Below, one piece after another: positions 55,801 through 64,000 of a stretch of DNA of 64,000 nucleotides. The DNA is from Membranipora membranacea. Lineage: Eukaryota > Bryozoa > Gymnolaemata > Cheilostomatida > Membraniporidae. The stretch's first letter is position 1. Each line of letters opens with the position of its first letter. The translations under genes and the position numbers were made by a program. The notes under the pieces are model-generated. The model was not told the DNA's origin. It searched no databases and worked only from the letters and a program-made list of their open reading frames with translations. Location of the stretch: assembly GCA_914767715.1 (NCBI GenBank), contig OU612068.1, positions 28,704,001 through 28,768,000 on the forward strand, written 5' to 3'.

Positions 55801-58800
55801 AAATGCAAAATAATTTTGTTACCCGCGGGACTGAAAACTAACAAAACTTGTGTAAATTGAACTTAGTAATATAACAAAATGTGTGACTATAATAGTGTAG
55901 AACAAAATTGTCCTATTCCAAAATATAACCCACCAGTGTTGTGAAGGACAGGTACAGGACACTAAATTATACTTTACTCATACCAAGGAGTTATCTCTAA
56001 CTCCTTGGTCAAGCACCCCACTTTTTTCTGTTTGATTTCCATTTGATTTTGAGTAGAGAACAGAAACTATTCAAACATGTTTTTTATGATCGTATTGAGC
56101 TTGCTTGTGCTCATTAGTAGCGTTAACCCCGCAACAACACATTTTATGCACAATTATTCTTTTCAAACGTGATACTACTAATTTTTAGTCCAGTGCGGTC
56201 ACAAATTATATTCATTGGTCATTAAAGCTTCAACAATAATTATAATGAAGTTTGTTTATAAAACGTTTAGAAATCATTGTTCAGAAAAAATTATTTCCAA
56301 GTATTGTACATGTGATAAATTACTAAAATTGAAAACTTTAGTAGATGAAATAAATATGATAATTAAAAGTTTATCATAAAACATGCGATGCGAGAATAAT
56401 ATGATGATAAGATAAATAAAACCTAAAAATGACAACTGCCAAACATCTATAAGTATGGCATGAGATGGACGCGCAGTACAACTGACACAATCAATATTAT
56501 AAACGAACAACTTTAAAACCATTTTAATGATAGAAGAATCACCCAGGGTTTGATTTTAGATCTTACAAAAGCTTTTGATACAATAAATCTCAGCATTTTT
56601 ATAACTAAACAGATTTTTTTTCAGATATTCTTCCCCCTCATATCGACTGTTAGAAAATTATATTTTAAATAGAAAGCAGCTTGTCTTGGCAAATGAATTA
56701 AGTGGGTTTTACTGCCTGTCATGATCGGTGCTCCCCAGGGTTCGGTTCTTGGGCCAGCACTATTTATAATTCATATTATTGACCTTTTAAATGCATCACC
56801 TGCTCTAAATTGAATACTAATATTTTTAGTACTGAGCCTGGAATCACGAAGAGAAATTTACCTCTGATAAATGAATGGTGTATCACAAACTGTTTATGAA
56901 AAAAACTTATTTAATCCCCAAACAAAATTTTTAACCAGAAGATTAAAAGCTCATATTTAGGAACTATTTTTGAAGAAAAAGGAACAACATAACTTTCCGC
57001 GAACATTTGAGAAGCCTGAAAAAGGAATTGAATTTAACCCTGATGATGAAACAAGCACTCGGTCCAGCATTAGAATTAGAGTTCTGGGGCGACGCAAGTG
57101 ATAACCAGATACGACTCTACAAAAAATGCTCTGCGTGTCATCAAGGGAATTAGACCAGGGGTCACATTCCTAATAATTTTGAAAAACTAAAACTCACACC
57201 ATTACAAATGCCTTTTGAATACAGAATTTTGAAACTTTTATTAAAATCATACTCAATTCAAAATAGTTTGAATATGATAACAAGCCATGAAAACAACGCT
57301 TGATCAAACAAACTTGAACTTATTAAAACCAATAACAAGCAAGGAGAGAGGTCCTTGTTCATTTTGGGAGTTTGGTCAGGGCCAGGGTGTAAACTCACAG
57401 TCGGGTTGGTTGGGAGTCTCTGGTCAAGTGGTGCATAGCAGATGCGATGGGCACTAAGGGATAAAACATATCAGAAAAGTATACAGTTTTGCTATTAAAA
57501 AGAAAAATTAGGCATTGTAATATGTTGCCAAATGTTTCGGTATCAGGTTGAAAGCTATGAACAAGATATAAAAAAATATCCAAATACAACGATAATCATT
57601 ATGACTGTTCTAGAAATGGCCTTACCTCAGATGTTTGTGTAGGTTAAGTAAAATTTGTCAATTTTTCAGTGTCTTGACGCTGAAAAAGCTTGTATTTTAT
57701 GCTCAGCTGCATATTCATGAACTCATGATCAGAGTTTTCCTACACTATGTTCAATCATGCTAGCCTTCATGATGCCGGTAATAGCATCAGACAAGACCAG
57801 TCAAAACCCTTCAAGCCAAGACATAAAGTTGGTGAAATTTAGAGAGTCAATCAATTTACCATAACCCACAGAGTTGACGGTGCAATATTTAGCTGCAATT
57901 TCTGCAGCACACATTAGCCTTCAGTACAATGGGGCCCAACAAACCCCAGAGAAAAAAGTTCAAACATAGAAACTTCGAAGTGAACAGTGAAGGAGATGGG
58001 TCTAACCAGCGGCACCAGCTGAACCACTTCCTACCCTGACCGAGCAACTCGCAGCTGTAATATGACTAACAAAAACAATAAAGCTTGGCTTGATCTCCTT
58101 TGGTCACATATATTGGCATTATGGCAATGGTATTTTGGGATATGGTATGTTGTCCCAAATGGTATTATGTCCAATCTGGCTTTATGTCCACTGGTATTTT
58201 GACACAACTGGTGTTTTGTACAACTGGTATATTGGCATTGGTGTAGTGTTCAGTGGTGTTATCACCTATGGCATTATGGCCATCGCATTATGGCAATGGA
58301 ATTATGTCACTGGCATTTTGTCTCAATGGCATTTTGACCATGGCAATATGGCCGTGTTCCCATATCAGGATATGAGTATAAGTGCACTCACCTGTTTCAC
58401 ATGTGTCTCCACTGAGAGTCAAACCCTCATCACACACACAAACCCCATCATCCTCGACTAATCCAGCATTGCACTGGCAGAGTGTCATTGTGTCATCACA
58501 TGATGCTCTATCCATTCTATCACATGCTCCGGCACTAGAAGGTCCGGAACAGTCACTTCCCAATTCGGCTGCATAAAACAAATAAGTATATTAAACTAGG
58601 CAGTAGGTATACAGTCATATCGTAATGTTATGAAAACTAGCAATTTAGCCTGCAGTGAATTATCTCAGGACGCAAAACAAGCACTGAAATGAATCAATTG
58701 CCCAGTGCATATATTTGTGGAGAAAAATCAAAAGGTATTTATATATTAGATATCGGGGAAAGAATTGTCATCATGTAGTATGACCAGAGCTGGGATAAAG

Positions 58801-61800
58801 TCACCCTCAGGCCAAGTCAAGTCGCAAACAACTTGTCTATCAAAGCTTTGAGCAATAATTATCTTTTGCGCCAAGTGCCATTACATATTAATCAGAGGGA
58901 TCTTTCAATGAAACGATCCACCGTGGCTATCTGAATGCTAACTCATTGAGTGGGTAAGTCGCTCACTCATTTGAATCAAAAGCATTGAGAGAACAATAAG
59001 TATTATTTTGTTGGAAATTCATGTGTACTTCCTAAATCGGAGTGGGCTCTCCTGGCAGACGTGCCGAACTCTTGTATCACTCTTCTGCGGGAAATACTGA
59101 CCCTTATATAGATAAATGGGTGCAGAGAAACAAAAAATGTCCTCCCTCTTGCTTTTGTTTTAATTTCTTGTCGATGCCCAAATCGAGACCTGTGGGCCAA
59201 ATGTGTCCTAGAAGCAAATTTAGAGTGGCCCACTCGGCCTTGTGATAATTCACTCCTAGTGCAAATGCTTTTCTGATAATTAATGTATTGCAGAAGTGTC
59301 CTCCTGATAATCCATGGGTACGCTGCAATTCTGGCAAAATTTTCATGAATTTGCTTCTACTGACTAGAGAACAGAACTAGAAAATATCAGCAGCTGCAAA
59401 TTATCAACATCAAGCATGTCATTCTAGAGGCAACAACAATCTGAATTGACTCTTTTCACATGACGGAGGCAGGTAGCATTTAGTTCCTCTCATTATAATA
59501 TGTGGTTGGAAGATTCGTCAGTCTTCTAGTCTTCAATTTTGGCCACCTAACATTTTTGATCGATGTAAATTCAATCAAAGATTTGTGCTCTCCCACCTAA
59601 TTCACCTCCAATGTCGCTGGATTTAATTTACAATTATTAGGGTTGCCATTTTGGGTTTGATATGGTGCATTCATCATAATCATAATATCATGATTATTCC
59701 TTTTTTCAAATGACAAGTTCACAGATAAGTTGCCATATAGCCCATCATACACTTTGTAGTCAAAACTTATTGTTTGTTACCTGTAACACAGCTCAACCTA
59801 TCCTCACTCAGAGTCTGTCCAGGTCCACAAATTAGCTGCGTACATGAATTGCCATCTGTTGCTTTCACTAATCCTGAGGTACATTTACACTGTCCTCCTT
59901 GACATGAGGTGCCCTGAACACCAATACAAGCTCTGAGACTTTGTTGTCCAGTGCAGGAGTCATTCACCTTGGCTAAAGAGAAAAAAGTCAACAATTTATT
60001 TATGACAAGACACTGACTATAGACTTCTGCTCAGTACGCTATCTGCACTGTACCAAAATGGGACCCAGAAGATGCAGATAGTTCTTTTTCAACCAGATAT
60101 ATCTTGTGATATAAATTTGAATTTATGAGGCCACACACTCGTGCAAATTTCCACTTATTCTTGCAACTTAAATTTCGTACGAATATCAGCCTGCCACAAA
60201 TGATTGTCATTTCCCAAATTTGTATTAATGATTTATGGGTGTAATACTACTGTTATCCTCCTCAGCCAATCTAAACCATAGGCGAAGCTGTTTCTTCTTG
60301 TTTATTATACCAACCAGTCCAGTGATTCAGCTTCTTGATATGCTTAGGTTCAACTATCTCATCATATTTATTCAATTTGATACCCCATTAGTAATTGTAT
60401 CCCTTCTCCCTCTTGCTCCAAATCAACGAGAAGCTCCACATATTGATCATCAATTCCATCTTTTTAACCAAAGTTATTTACATAGATATGGCCTTGACTT
60501 ATCAATCAAAACAGACAGCCAATCAATCAAATCTGACAGCCAATCAGTTAATATTTTGTGAAAATTTATACAAATCGTGGGAATCCCTATTCGTACGAAT
60601 GTTTTCGTGAAAATTTAGACGAATTGTGAGAAGACAACTCCCGTGTGGCCTGATGTGGTGTGATGTGAGGTAGTTAGGCTTCTGAATTCATAGGAAATCT
60701 TTATGACTGTGTCATGCAGTGTGATTTTCAGTGACTGTGTTTCAAGTATGCCTAAACCTTCATTCCCTCATTCTCTAACCTCGCACCAACTAACCTCACA
60801 TATCTCCATATGATGTTAGGAGCAAATAAAGATTAACCTTATTAAGAGTTACAATCATATTATTTTGGTGAAATATCCTTATACCTTGTACACATTGTCC
60901 TCCTTTCAAGGTTTTTCCAGCAGGACATAAGCAGTTGCCTCCAAAAGGACCAAATGTATTTCTGCATGCACACTTTCCTCCGCTGCATTGAGCAAATCCT
61001 ATATTCACACAAGCTTGGGGTTGAAATACTCCTCCACAATTACTCCCAAGTTGGGCTGAAAAAGGGAATGTGAAATATAGACCATGGCAATGCTAACTAA
61101 TGTCCACATTTTGAAAAGCAGTCACTCGATTTCTACAACGGCACCATGAGCAGCAGCAGATATTCTAGATCTTTCTTGAAGCGGTTATACAAACATTGCA
61201 TTTGATAGTCGAAAGCATTTGCATTGCACTTTGCATAAGACAATTTGCTGCATAATTTTGTTCTATTTAGTTATTTTATAATAAAACTACATTCATTGAG
61301 ATATATCCTTATACCTTGTACACATTTTCCACCCTGTATGGTTTTTCCAGCAGGACATTTACAGCGGCCTCCAAGAAATGCAAATGTATTTTTGCATTTA
61401 CACTTTCCTGTCTTGCATTGAGCAAATCCTATATTCACACAAGCTTTGGGTTGAAATACTCCTCCGCAATTACTTCCAATTTGGGCTAAAAACAAAGAAG
61501 AATATTGGTTATACGTATTTAGATACTTGAATTGTTGTGGTTTAGCTTTCTTTAGTTGTTCTTAAACACAATGTCCTCTCACTGGGCTCAAAGAAACTAT
61601 TACCATATTATTTAGGTGATTTTAAGGGTATAGGTAATAATGTATATTGGATGTTATATTTCTAAACTTTCATCACACTTACGTGTAATATGATTAGCAA
61701 CATTGCTTGCTATGTCTGACATTTTATACATCACTGTGCCACTATTTAAACATAACCATCAATTTTAAAATACTGAGGTGAATCAGATCATAGACATTCA

Positions 61801-63746
61801 TTACCCAGTGTCATTGAAGATTTTTTGTAGTTGAAGACAAATTCTGAGGAACAAAAAAAGGCAACACAGGACATGAATCACGCCTTAAATCTGTTACCTG
61901 TGACACAGCTCTTCTTATTCCCACTCAGTGTCTTTCCAGGTCCACAAGGCTGTGTACATGAATTGCCGCCTGTTGCTTTCACTAATCCGGAATTGCATTT
62001 ACACTTTCCTCCTTGACATGAAGTGCCCTGAATACCAATACAAGCTCTAAGGCTTTGTAGTCCACTGCAGGAGTCGTTCACCTTGGCTATGGAGAAAACA
62101 GTCAACAATTTATTGATGGCAAGATACCGACTCTAGACTTCTGCTTAGTAGTCGTAGTAGTCTTAGTAGTCTTAGTAGTCTTAGTAGTCTCAGCAGTCTC
62201 AGCAGTCTCAGCAGTCATAGTAGTCTTAGTATCTTGCACCAACCCCCTCCCCCTTGCCCCAATGCTGTTCGCAGCAAATAAAGATGACCGTATTAAAGTT
62301 TCTAGCATATAGACAGTTTTCTGAGCTCCAATTTGACCCTCTATTCGGAGTCGTCCTCTCTCCAGTTTGGTACTTTAACCAACGCCGCATAGGAAAAACG
62401 TGCTGAAAGAGGGTTATCTTGAAATCCGCATATGTTAGGATAAAAGTTATTTTTGATTAAGAATATGCACCATTGAAAACCCTGTGTGACAGGGTTTCCA
62501 AATCATTGGGTGCTTGAAAGCATATAAATCTCAATTTTAGTTTCAGAATCCATGAAAATCTCCGTGGAATGTGTCCGCAAAACTGGCAGAAATTGGTATA
62601 ATGACTATTCGAATACCACGATTATTTCCCAAACTATATCCCTATGAGTTTTCAATGGTGCAGATTCTGAATCAAAAATCAATTTTATCCTATTATTAGC
62701 AGCTTTCAAGATGACCCTCTTTTCAGCACGTTTTTTCCTATGCGGCATGAGTTAAAAGTACCAAACTAGAGAGGACAACTCCAAATAGAGAGTCAAATTT
62801 GAGCTCAGAAAAATGTCTATTATGGTGATATATATCCTTATACCTTGTACACATTGTCCTGCTTTTAAGGTTTTTCCAGCAGGACATAAGCAGTTGCCTC
62901 CAAAAGAACCAAATGTATTTCTGCATGCACACTTTCCTCCGCTGCATTGAGCAAATCCTATAATCGCACAAGCTAGTGGCTGAAATACTCCTCCACAATT
63001 ACTTCCAAGTTGGGCTAAAAAATATGAAATAGCGATCATGACCATGCCATCAAATATCCCCATCAGATCAATTTGCAAACACTTGCAGTCAGAATCGTTG
63101 CAACTTAAGTCAAGACTTTTACTTATTTGACACACAGTTCTTGCTCCAAAAATAAGAAAAAAGAAAGCGTTCCGACCATTTTGACAACAACACCATTGGC
63201 AGCAGGAGATAATCTAGATCTTTTCGAAAGTGGTTATCAAGATATGTTTCAAATCTCATGATGATTTGAGATTCTGTGACTATAATTGGACTCAACATGC
63301 ACCCTTCCCACTCAACATTTCTCAAGAGGAGCCAATTACAAATGTTTTTTTCCTTCCATTAAAAGTTTGTTTGTAAGTTGTATACATAACATTTCCATCT
63401 CAATACTCAAACGTCCTTATATAAGATATTAGATCTATTGTTCTGAAAAGTAAAGTTTGCATGTGATAGTTGAAAGCATTCCCTGACGCTTTTGCATAAC
63501 ATAATTTGTCGCAAAATTGTGTTCTATTGAGTTATTGTACACTACAATTACATTCATTAAGATAAGTCCTTGTACCTTGTACACATTTTCCACCCTGTAT
63601 GGTTTTTCCAGCAGGACATCTACAGCGGCCTCCAGAAAATCTAAATGTATTTTTGCAACCACACGTTCCCCTGCTGCAATGAGCAAATCCTATATTCACA
63701 CAAGCTTTGGGTTGAAATACTCCTCCACAATTACTTCAAATTTGGG
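46703..63746 (-). CDS. gene B: convergent paralogue of gene A, 22 exons in window, 5' end missing
   Basis: All exons lie on the minus strand, are flanked by GT-AG sites and, except the last, are multiples of three with phase 1 on both sides. From 5' to 3' they run from 63576-63746 to 46703-46851 and sum to about 3.9 kb of coding sequence. The order is beta, beta, alpha, beta, beta, alpha, gamma, then four delta-gamma pairs, then alpha, beta-like, alpha, beta, alpha, beta and terminal. The 3' half mirrors gene A. The gamma and delta types are not found in gene A. No signal-peptide exon is present, so the start must lie beyond position 64000. The first exon seen carries a stop codon. Introns contain a MITE, two foldback elements and a Mutator-like element. 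Product: probably a large secreted cysteine-rich protein, or a partly decayed one. Confidence 0.8.
47238..47408 (-). CDS. gene B exon: beta module (171 nt)
   Basis: Begins AEIGSNCGGVFQPKAC and ends CKLG; eight cysteines, phase 1-1. Confidence 0.9.
47825..48022 (-). CDS. gene B exon: alpha module (198 nt)
   Basis: Begins ANVGDSCSGPTSLRAC. Same 198-nt length and QPTPVCGPGKTL segment as gene A exons 5 and 7. Confidence 0.9.
48420..48590 (-). CDS. gene B exon: beta module (171 nt)
   Basis: Begins AEIESDCGG, with glutamate replacing the otherwise conserved glycine before the first cysteine. Eight cysteines retained. The next intron upstream holds the 698-bp foldback. Confidence 0.9.
48647..49344. 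mobile_element. 698-bp foldback element with 8-bp target duplication
   Basis: The arms (about 48647-48955 and 49035-49344) are inverse copies of roughly 310 bp, starting GGAAAGTGGTCATC. The flanking direct repeat ATTCAATG (48639-48646 and 49345-49352) is perfect. Arms carry many CAACGCC/GGCGTTG motifs. The 8-bp duplication suggests hAT- or P-type transposition. It lies in a gene B intron; frames over it are artefacts. Confidence 0.93.
49887..50078 (-). CDS. gene B exon: alpha module (192 nt)
   Basis: Begins AKVGDSCSGPTSLRAC and ends SCVTG; eight cysteines, phase 1-1. Confidence 0.9.
50390..50566 (-). CDS. gene B exon: beta-like module (177 nt)
   Basis: Begins AEIGSECGGISSPQAC, with CECKNTFEFSPSGGVCVC. 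Orthologous in position and sequence to gene A exon 10. Confidence 0.9.
51298..51489 (-). CDS. gene B exon: alpha module (192 nt)
   Basis: Begins AEVGDSCSGPTSLRAC. In the usual TLSEDR segment it has TSTEDR. Eight cysteines. Confidence 0.9.
51849..52025 (-). CDS. gene B exon: gamma module, array copy 4
   Basis: Begins AELGSDCSGPLSVGAC and ends CESG; eight cysteines. Part of the gamma-delta tandem array. Confidence 0.9.
52147..52329 (-). CDS. gene B exon: delta module, array copy 4
   Basis: Begins AVIGSDCSSPVSAKAC and ends CQPG; 183 nt, eight cysteines. Confidence 0.9.
52499..52675 (-). CDS. gene B exon: gamma module, array copy 3
   Basis: Same start as the other gamma exons. The downstream intron is nearly identical to those of copies 1 and 4. 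Confidence 0.9.
52797..52979 (-). CDS. gene B exon: delta module, array copy 3
   Basis: Differs from copy 4 by only a few substitutions. Donor CCTG|GTAAGA. Confidence 0.9.
53143..53319 (-). CDS. gene B exon: gamma module, array copy 2
   Basis: Close to copy 3 in coding sequence, but the intron towards 53449 is more diverged than the others. Confidence 0.9.
53449..53631 (-). CDS. gene B exon: delta module, array copy 2
   Basis: Carries the DTSTNECECSTGRANVGG variant shared with copy 1. 183 nt, phase 1-1. Confidence 0.9.
53937..54113 (-). CDS. gene B exon: gamma module, array copy 1
   Basis: Begins AELGSDCSGPLSVGAC. Its CECIDGFVEDDGVCVC segment matches copy 4 better than copies 2 and 3. Confidence 0.9.
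54235..54417 (-). CDS. gene B exon: delta module, array copy 1
   Basis: Begins AVIGSGCSSPVSAKAC. The next upstream intron was split by the 3.7-kb Mutator-like insertion. Confidence 0.9.
54702..58360. mobile_element. Mutator-like / foldback DNA transposon, 3.66 kb
   Basis: Long terminal inverted repeats of about 340 bp (54702-55045 and 58018-58360) are filled with degenerate ATGCCAT / AATACCAG units. They are flanked by the 9-bp direct repeat CATATCAGG (54693-54701 and 58361-58369). The uninterrupted site survives at about 53908 in the neighbouring array copy. Long TIRs plus a 9-bp duplication fit Mutator-like elements. No transposase was recognised, and it carries a dead LINE fragment inside. 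Confidence 0.88.
56539..57290 (+). pseudogene. dead non-LTR reverse transcriptase inside the Mutator-like element
   Basis: Translated sense includes FILDLTKAFDTIN and GAPQGSVLGPALFIIHIIDL, the motifs before the catalytic box of Jockey/CR1-like RT, then a C-terminal-type segment with QNALRVIKGI. Many stops and frameshifts are present and the catalytic box itself is not seen. Confidence 0.7.
58392..58568 (-). CDS. gene B exon: gamma module
   Basis: Begins AELGSDCSGPSSAGAC and ends CETG. It is the most diverged gamma copy and the founder-like one upstream of the array. Confidence 0.9.
58569..59780. other. gene B intron, non-coding
   Basis: About 1.2 kb. Blocks near 59440-59490 match the introns at 50845-50890 and, inverted, 28220-28270, so introns were duplicated with their exons. 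No extra exon seen. Confidence 0.55.
59781..59972 (-). CDS. gene B exon: alpha module (192 nt)
   Basis: Begins AKVNDSCTGQQSLRAC and ends SCVTG; eight cysteines, phase 1-1. Confidence 0.9.
60128..60651. mobile_element. MITE-like dispersed repeat, copy 2
   Basis: 524 bp bounded by AGGCCACAC and its exact inverse GTGTGGCCT. It matches 9816-10490 in inverse orientation and lacks the 72-bp nested insert. It lies in a gene B intron. Overlapping frames here are the mirror of those at 10 kb and are not genes. Confidence 0.8.
60885..61055 (-). CDS. gene B exon: beta module (171 nt)
   Basis: Begins AQLGSNCGGVFQPQAC and ends CVQG; contains CLCPAGKTLKGG. Eight cysteines. Confidence 0.9.
61315..61485 (-). 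CDS. gene B exon: beta module (171 nt)
   Basis: Begins AQIGSNCGGVFQPKAC and ends GGKCVQG. Closest to the nonsense-bearing exon at 63576-63746. Confidence 0.9.
61898..62086 (-). CDS. gene B exon: alpha module (189 nt)
   Basis: Begins AKVNDSCSGLQSLRAC. It is one codon shorter than the 192-nt alpha exons (TQPCGPG). Eight cysteines. Confidence 0.9.
62143..62235. repeat. AGTAGTCTT / AGCAGTCTC microsatellite-like tract
   Basis: About ten 9-bp units of TAGTAGTCT grading into CAGCAGTCT. Lies in a gene B intron. Confidence 0.9.
62309..62820. mobile_element. 512-bp foldback/MITE in a gene B intron
   Basis: The ends are ATAGACAGTTTTCTGAGCTC and its near-inverse. The arms are about 150-180 bp, sharing AGTTTGGTACTTT, GCACGTTTTT and TTTTCAATGGTGCA motifs. 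The paralogous intron at about 60825-60880 lacks it. No clear target duplication beyond TA. Confidence 0.8.
62844..63014 (-). CDS. gene B exon: beta module (171 nt)
   Basis: Begins AQLGSNCGGVFQPLAC and ends CVQG; eight cysteines. Near-identical to 60885-61055, which suggests a duplicated exon block. Confidence 0.9.
63576..63746 (-). pseudogene. gene B exon: beta module with nonsense codon
   Basis: The exon is 171 nt with intact acceptor and donor and eight cysteines. The fourth codon of the module is TGA where every sibling has GGA (glycine). This would truncate any protein including it. As the exon is symmetric, skipping it would keep the frame. Confidence 0.8.
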
Positions 63747-64000
63747 CTACAGCATAGCTAAACTTAGTTTATTTGTTCTTAAACACACAGTCATCTCACT
63801 AAAAAGTCTCACAAGCCAAAATAAGTATTTTTTAAAAAGCTTCTCTTAATAGTTGCGCTTTTGGGATTGTGATATTTGCTCGGGTAAAAATAAATATGGC
63901 AAATCACATGCCAATTATCATATCTTCAGATTTTCCCTAACATGAGGGCACCATGATCTGAAACTTTATCGTTTCAAACATATTTATATGTTATAGAGAA
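63747..64000. other. gene B intron or upstream sequence
   Basis: No exon recognised before the window ends. The signal-peptide exon of gene B should lie further right. Confidence 0.4.

Overview
This is a metazoan (invertebrate) nuclear sequence. It is AT-rich, with intron-split genes, GT-AG splice sites, LTR and non-LTR retrotransposons, foldback/MITE-like DNA elements, tRNA-derived SINE heads and minisatellites. I cannot fix the phylum from the sequence alone.

Layout. 1-1776 is plain non-coding DNA. 1777-9536 is one nearly complete Ty3/gypsy LTR retrotransposon on the minus strand: 4-bp target duplication, almost identical LTRs, gag, pol, and an extra third ORF where env would be. 9.5-22.6 kb is gene-poor and repeat-rich. 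It holds a MITE with a smaller MITE nested inside, a 52-bp minisatellite that flips orientation, a ladder of GGTC/GACC hairpins and one copy of a long dispersed repeat. Two weak coding candidates lie in it. 22.7-31.3 kb (plus strand) is a complete 13-exon gene (gene A) for a secreted cysteine-rich protein of about 769 residues. 31.3-46.7 kb is a spacer with a second copy of the dispersed repeat, SINE heads, a 15-bp tandem repeat, a broken LINE, a dead gypsy element and a foldback element. 46.7-63.7 kb (minus strand) is a convergent paralogue (gene B) with 22 exons in the window; its 5' end lies beyond the right edge.

The cysteine-rich genes are the main content. Nearly every internal exon encodes one complete 8-cysteine module, most like the EB module / EGF-like superfamily. 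Every internal exon is a multiple of three and bounded by phase-1 introns, so each can be duplicated, lost or skipped without a frameshift. Four module types (called alpha, beta, gamma and delta here) are arranged in repeating pairs. Recent duplication is visible: a 780-bp two-exon duplication in gene A and a four-fold gamma-delta array with near-identical introns in gene B. One gene B exon carries a stop codon, and at least four transposons sit in gene B introns. Together this looks like a fast-evolving modular family of secreted proteins. The ligand and role cannot be read from the sequence.
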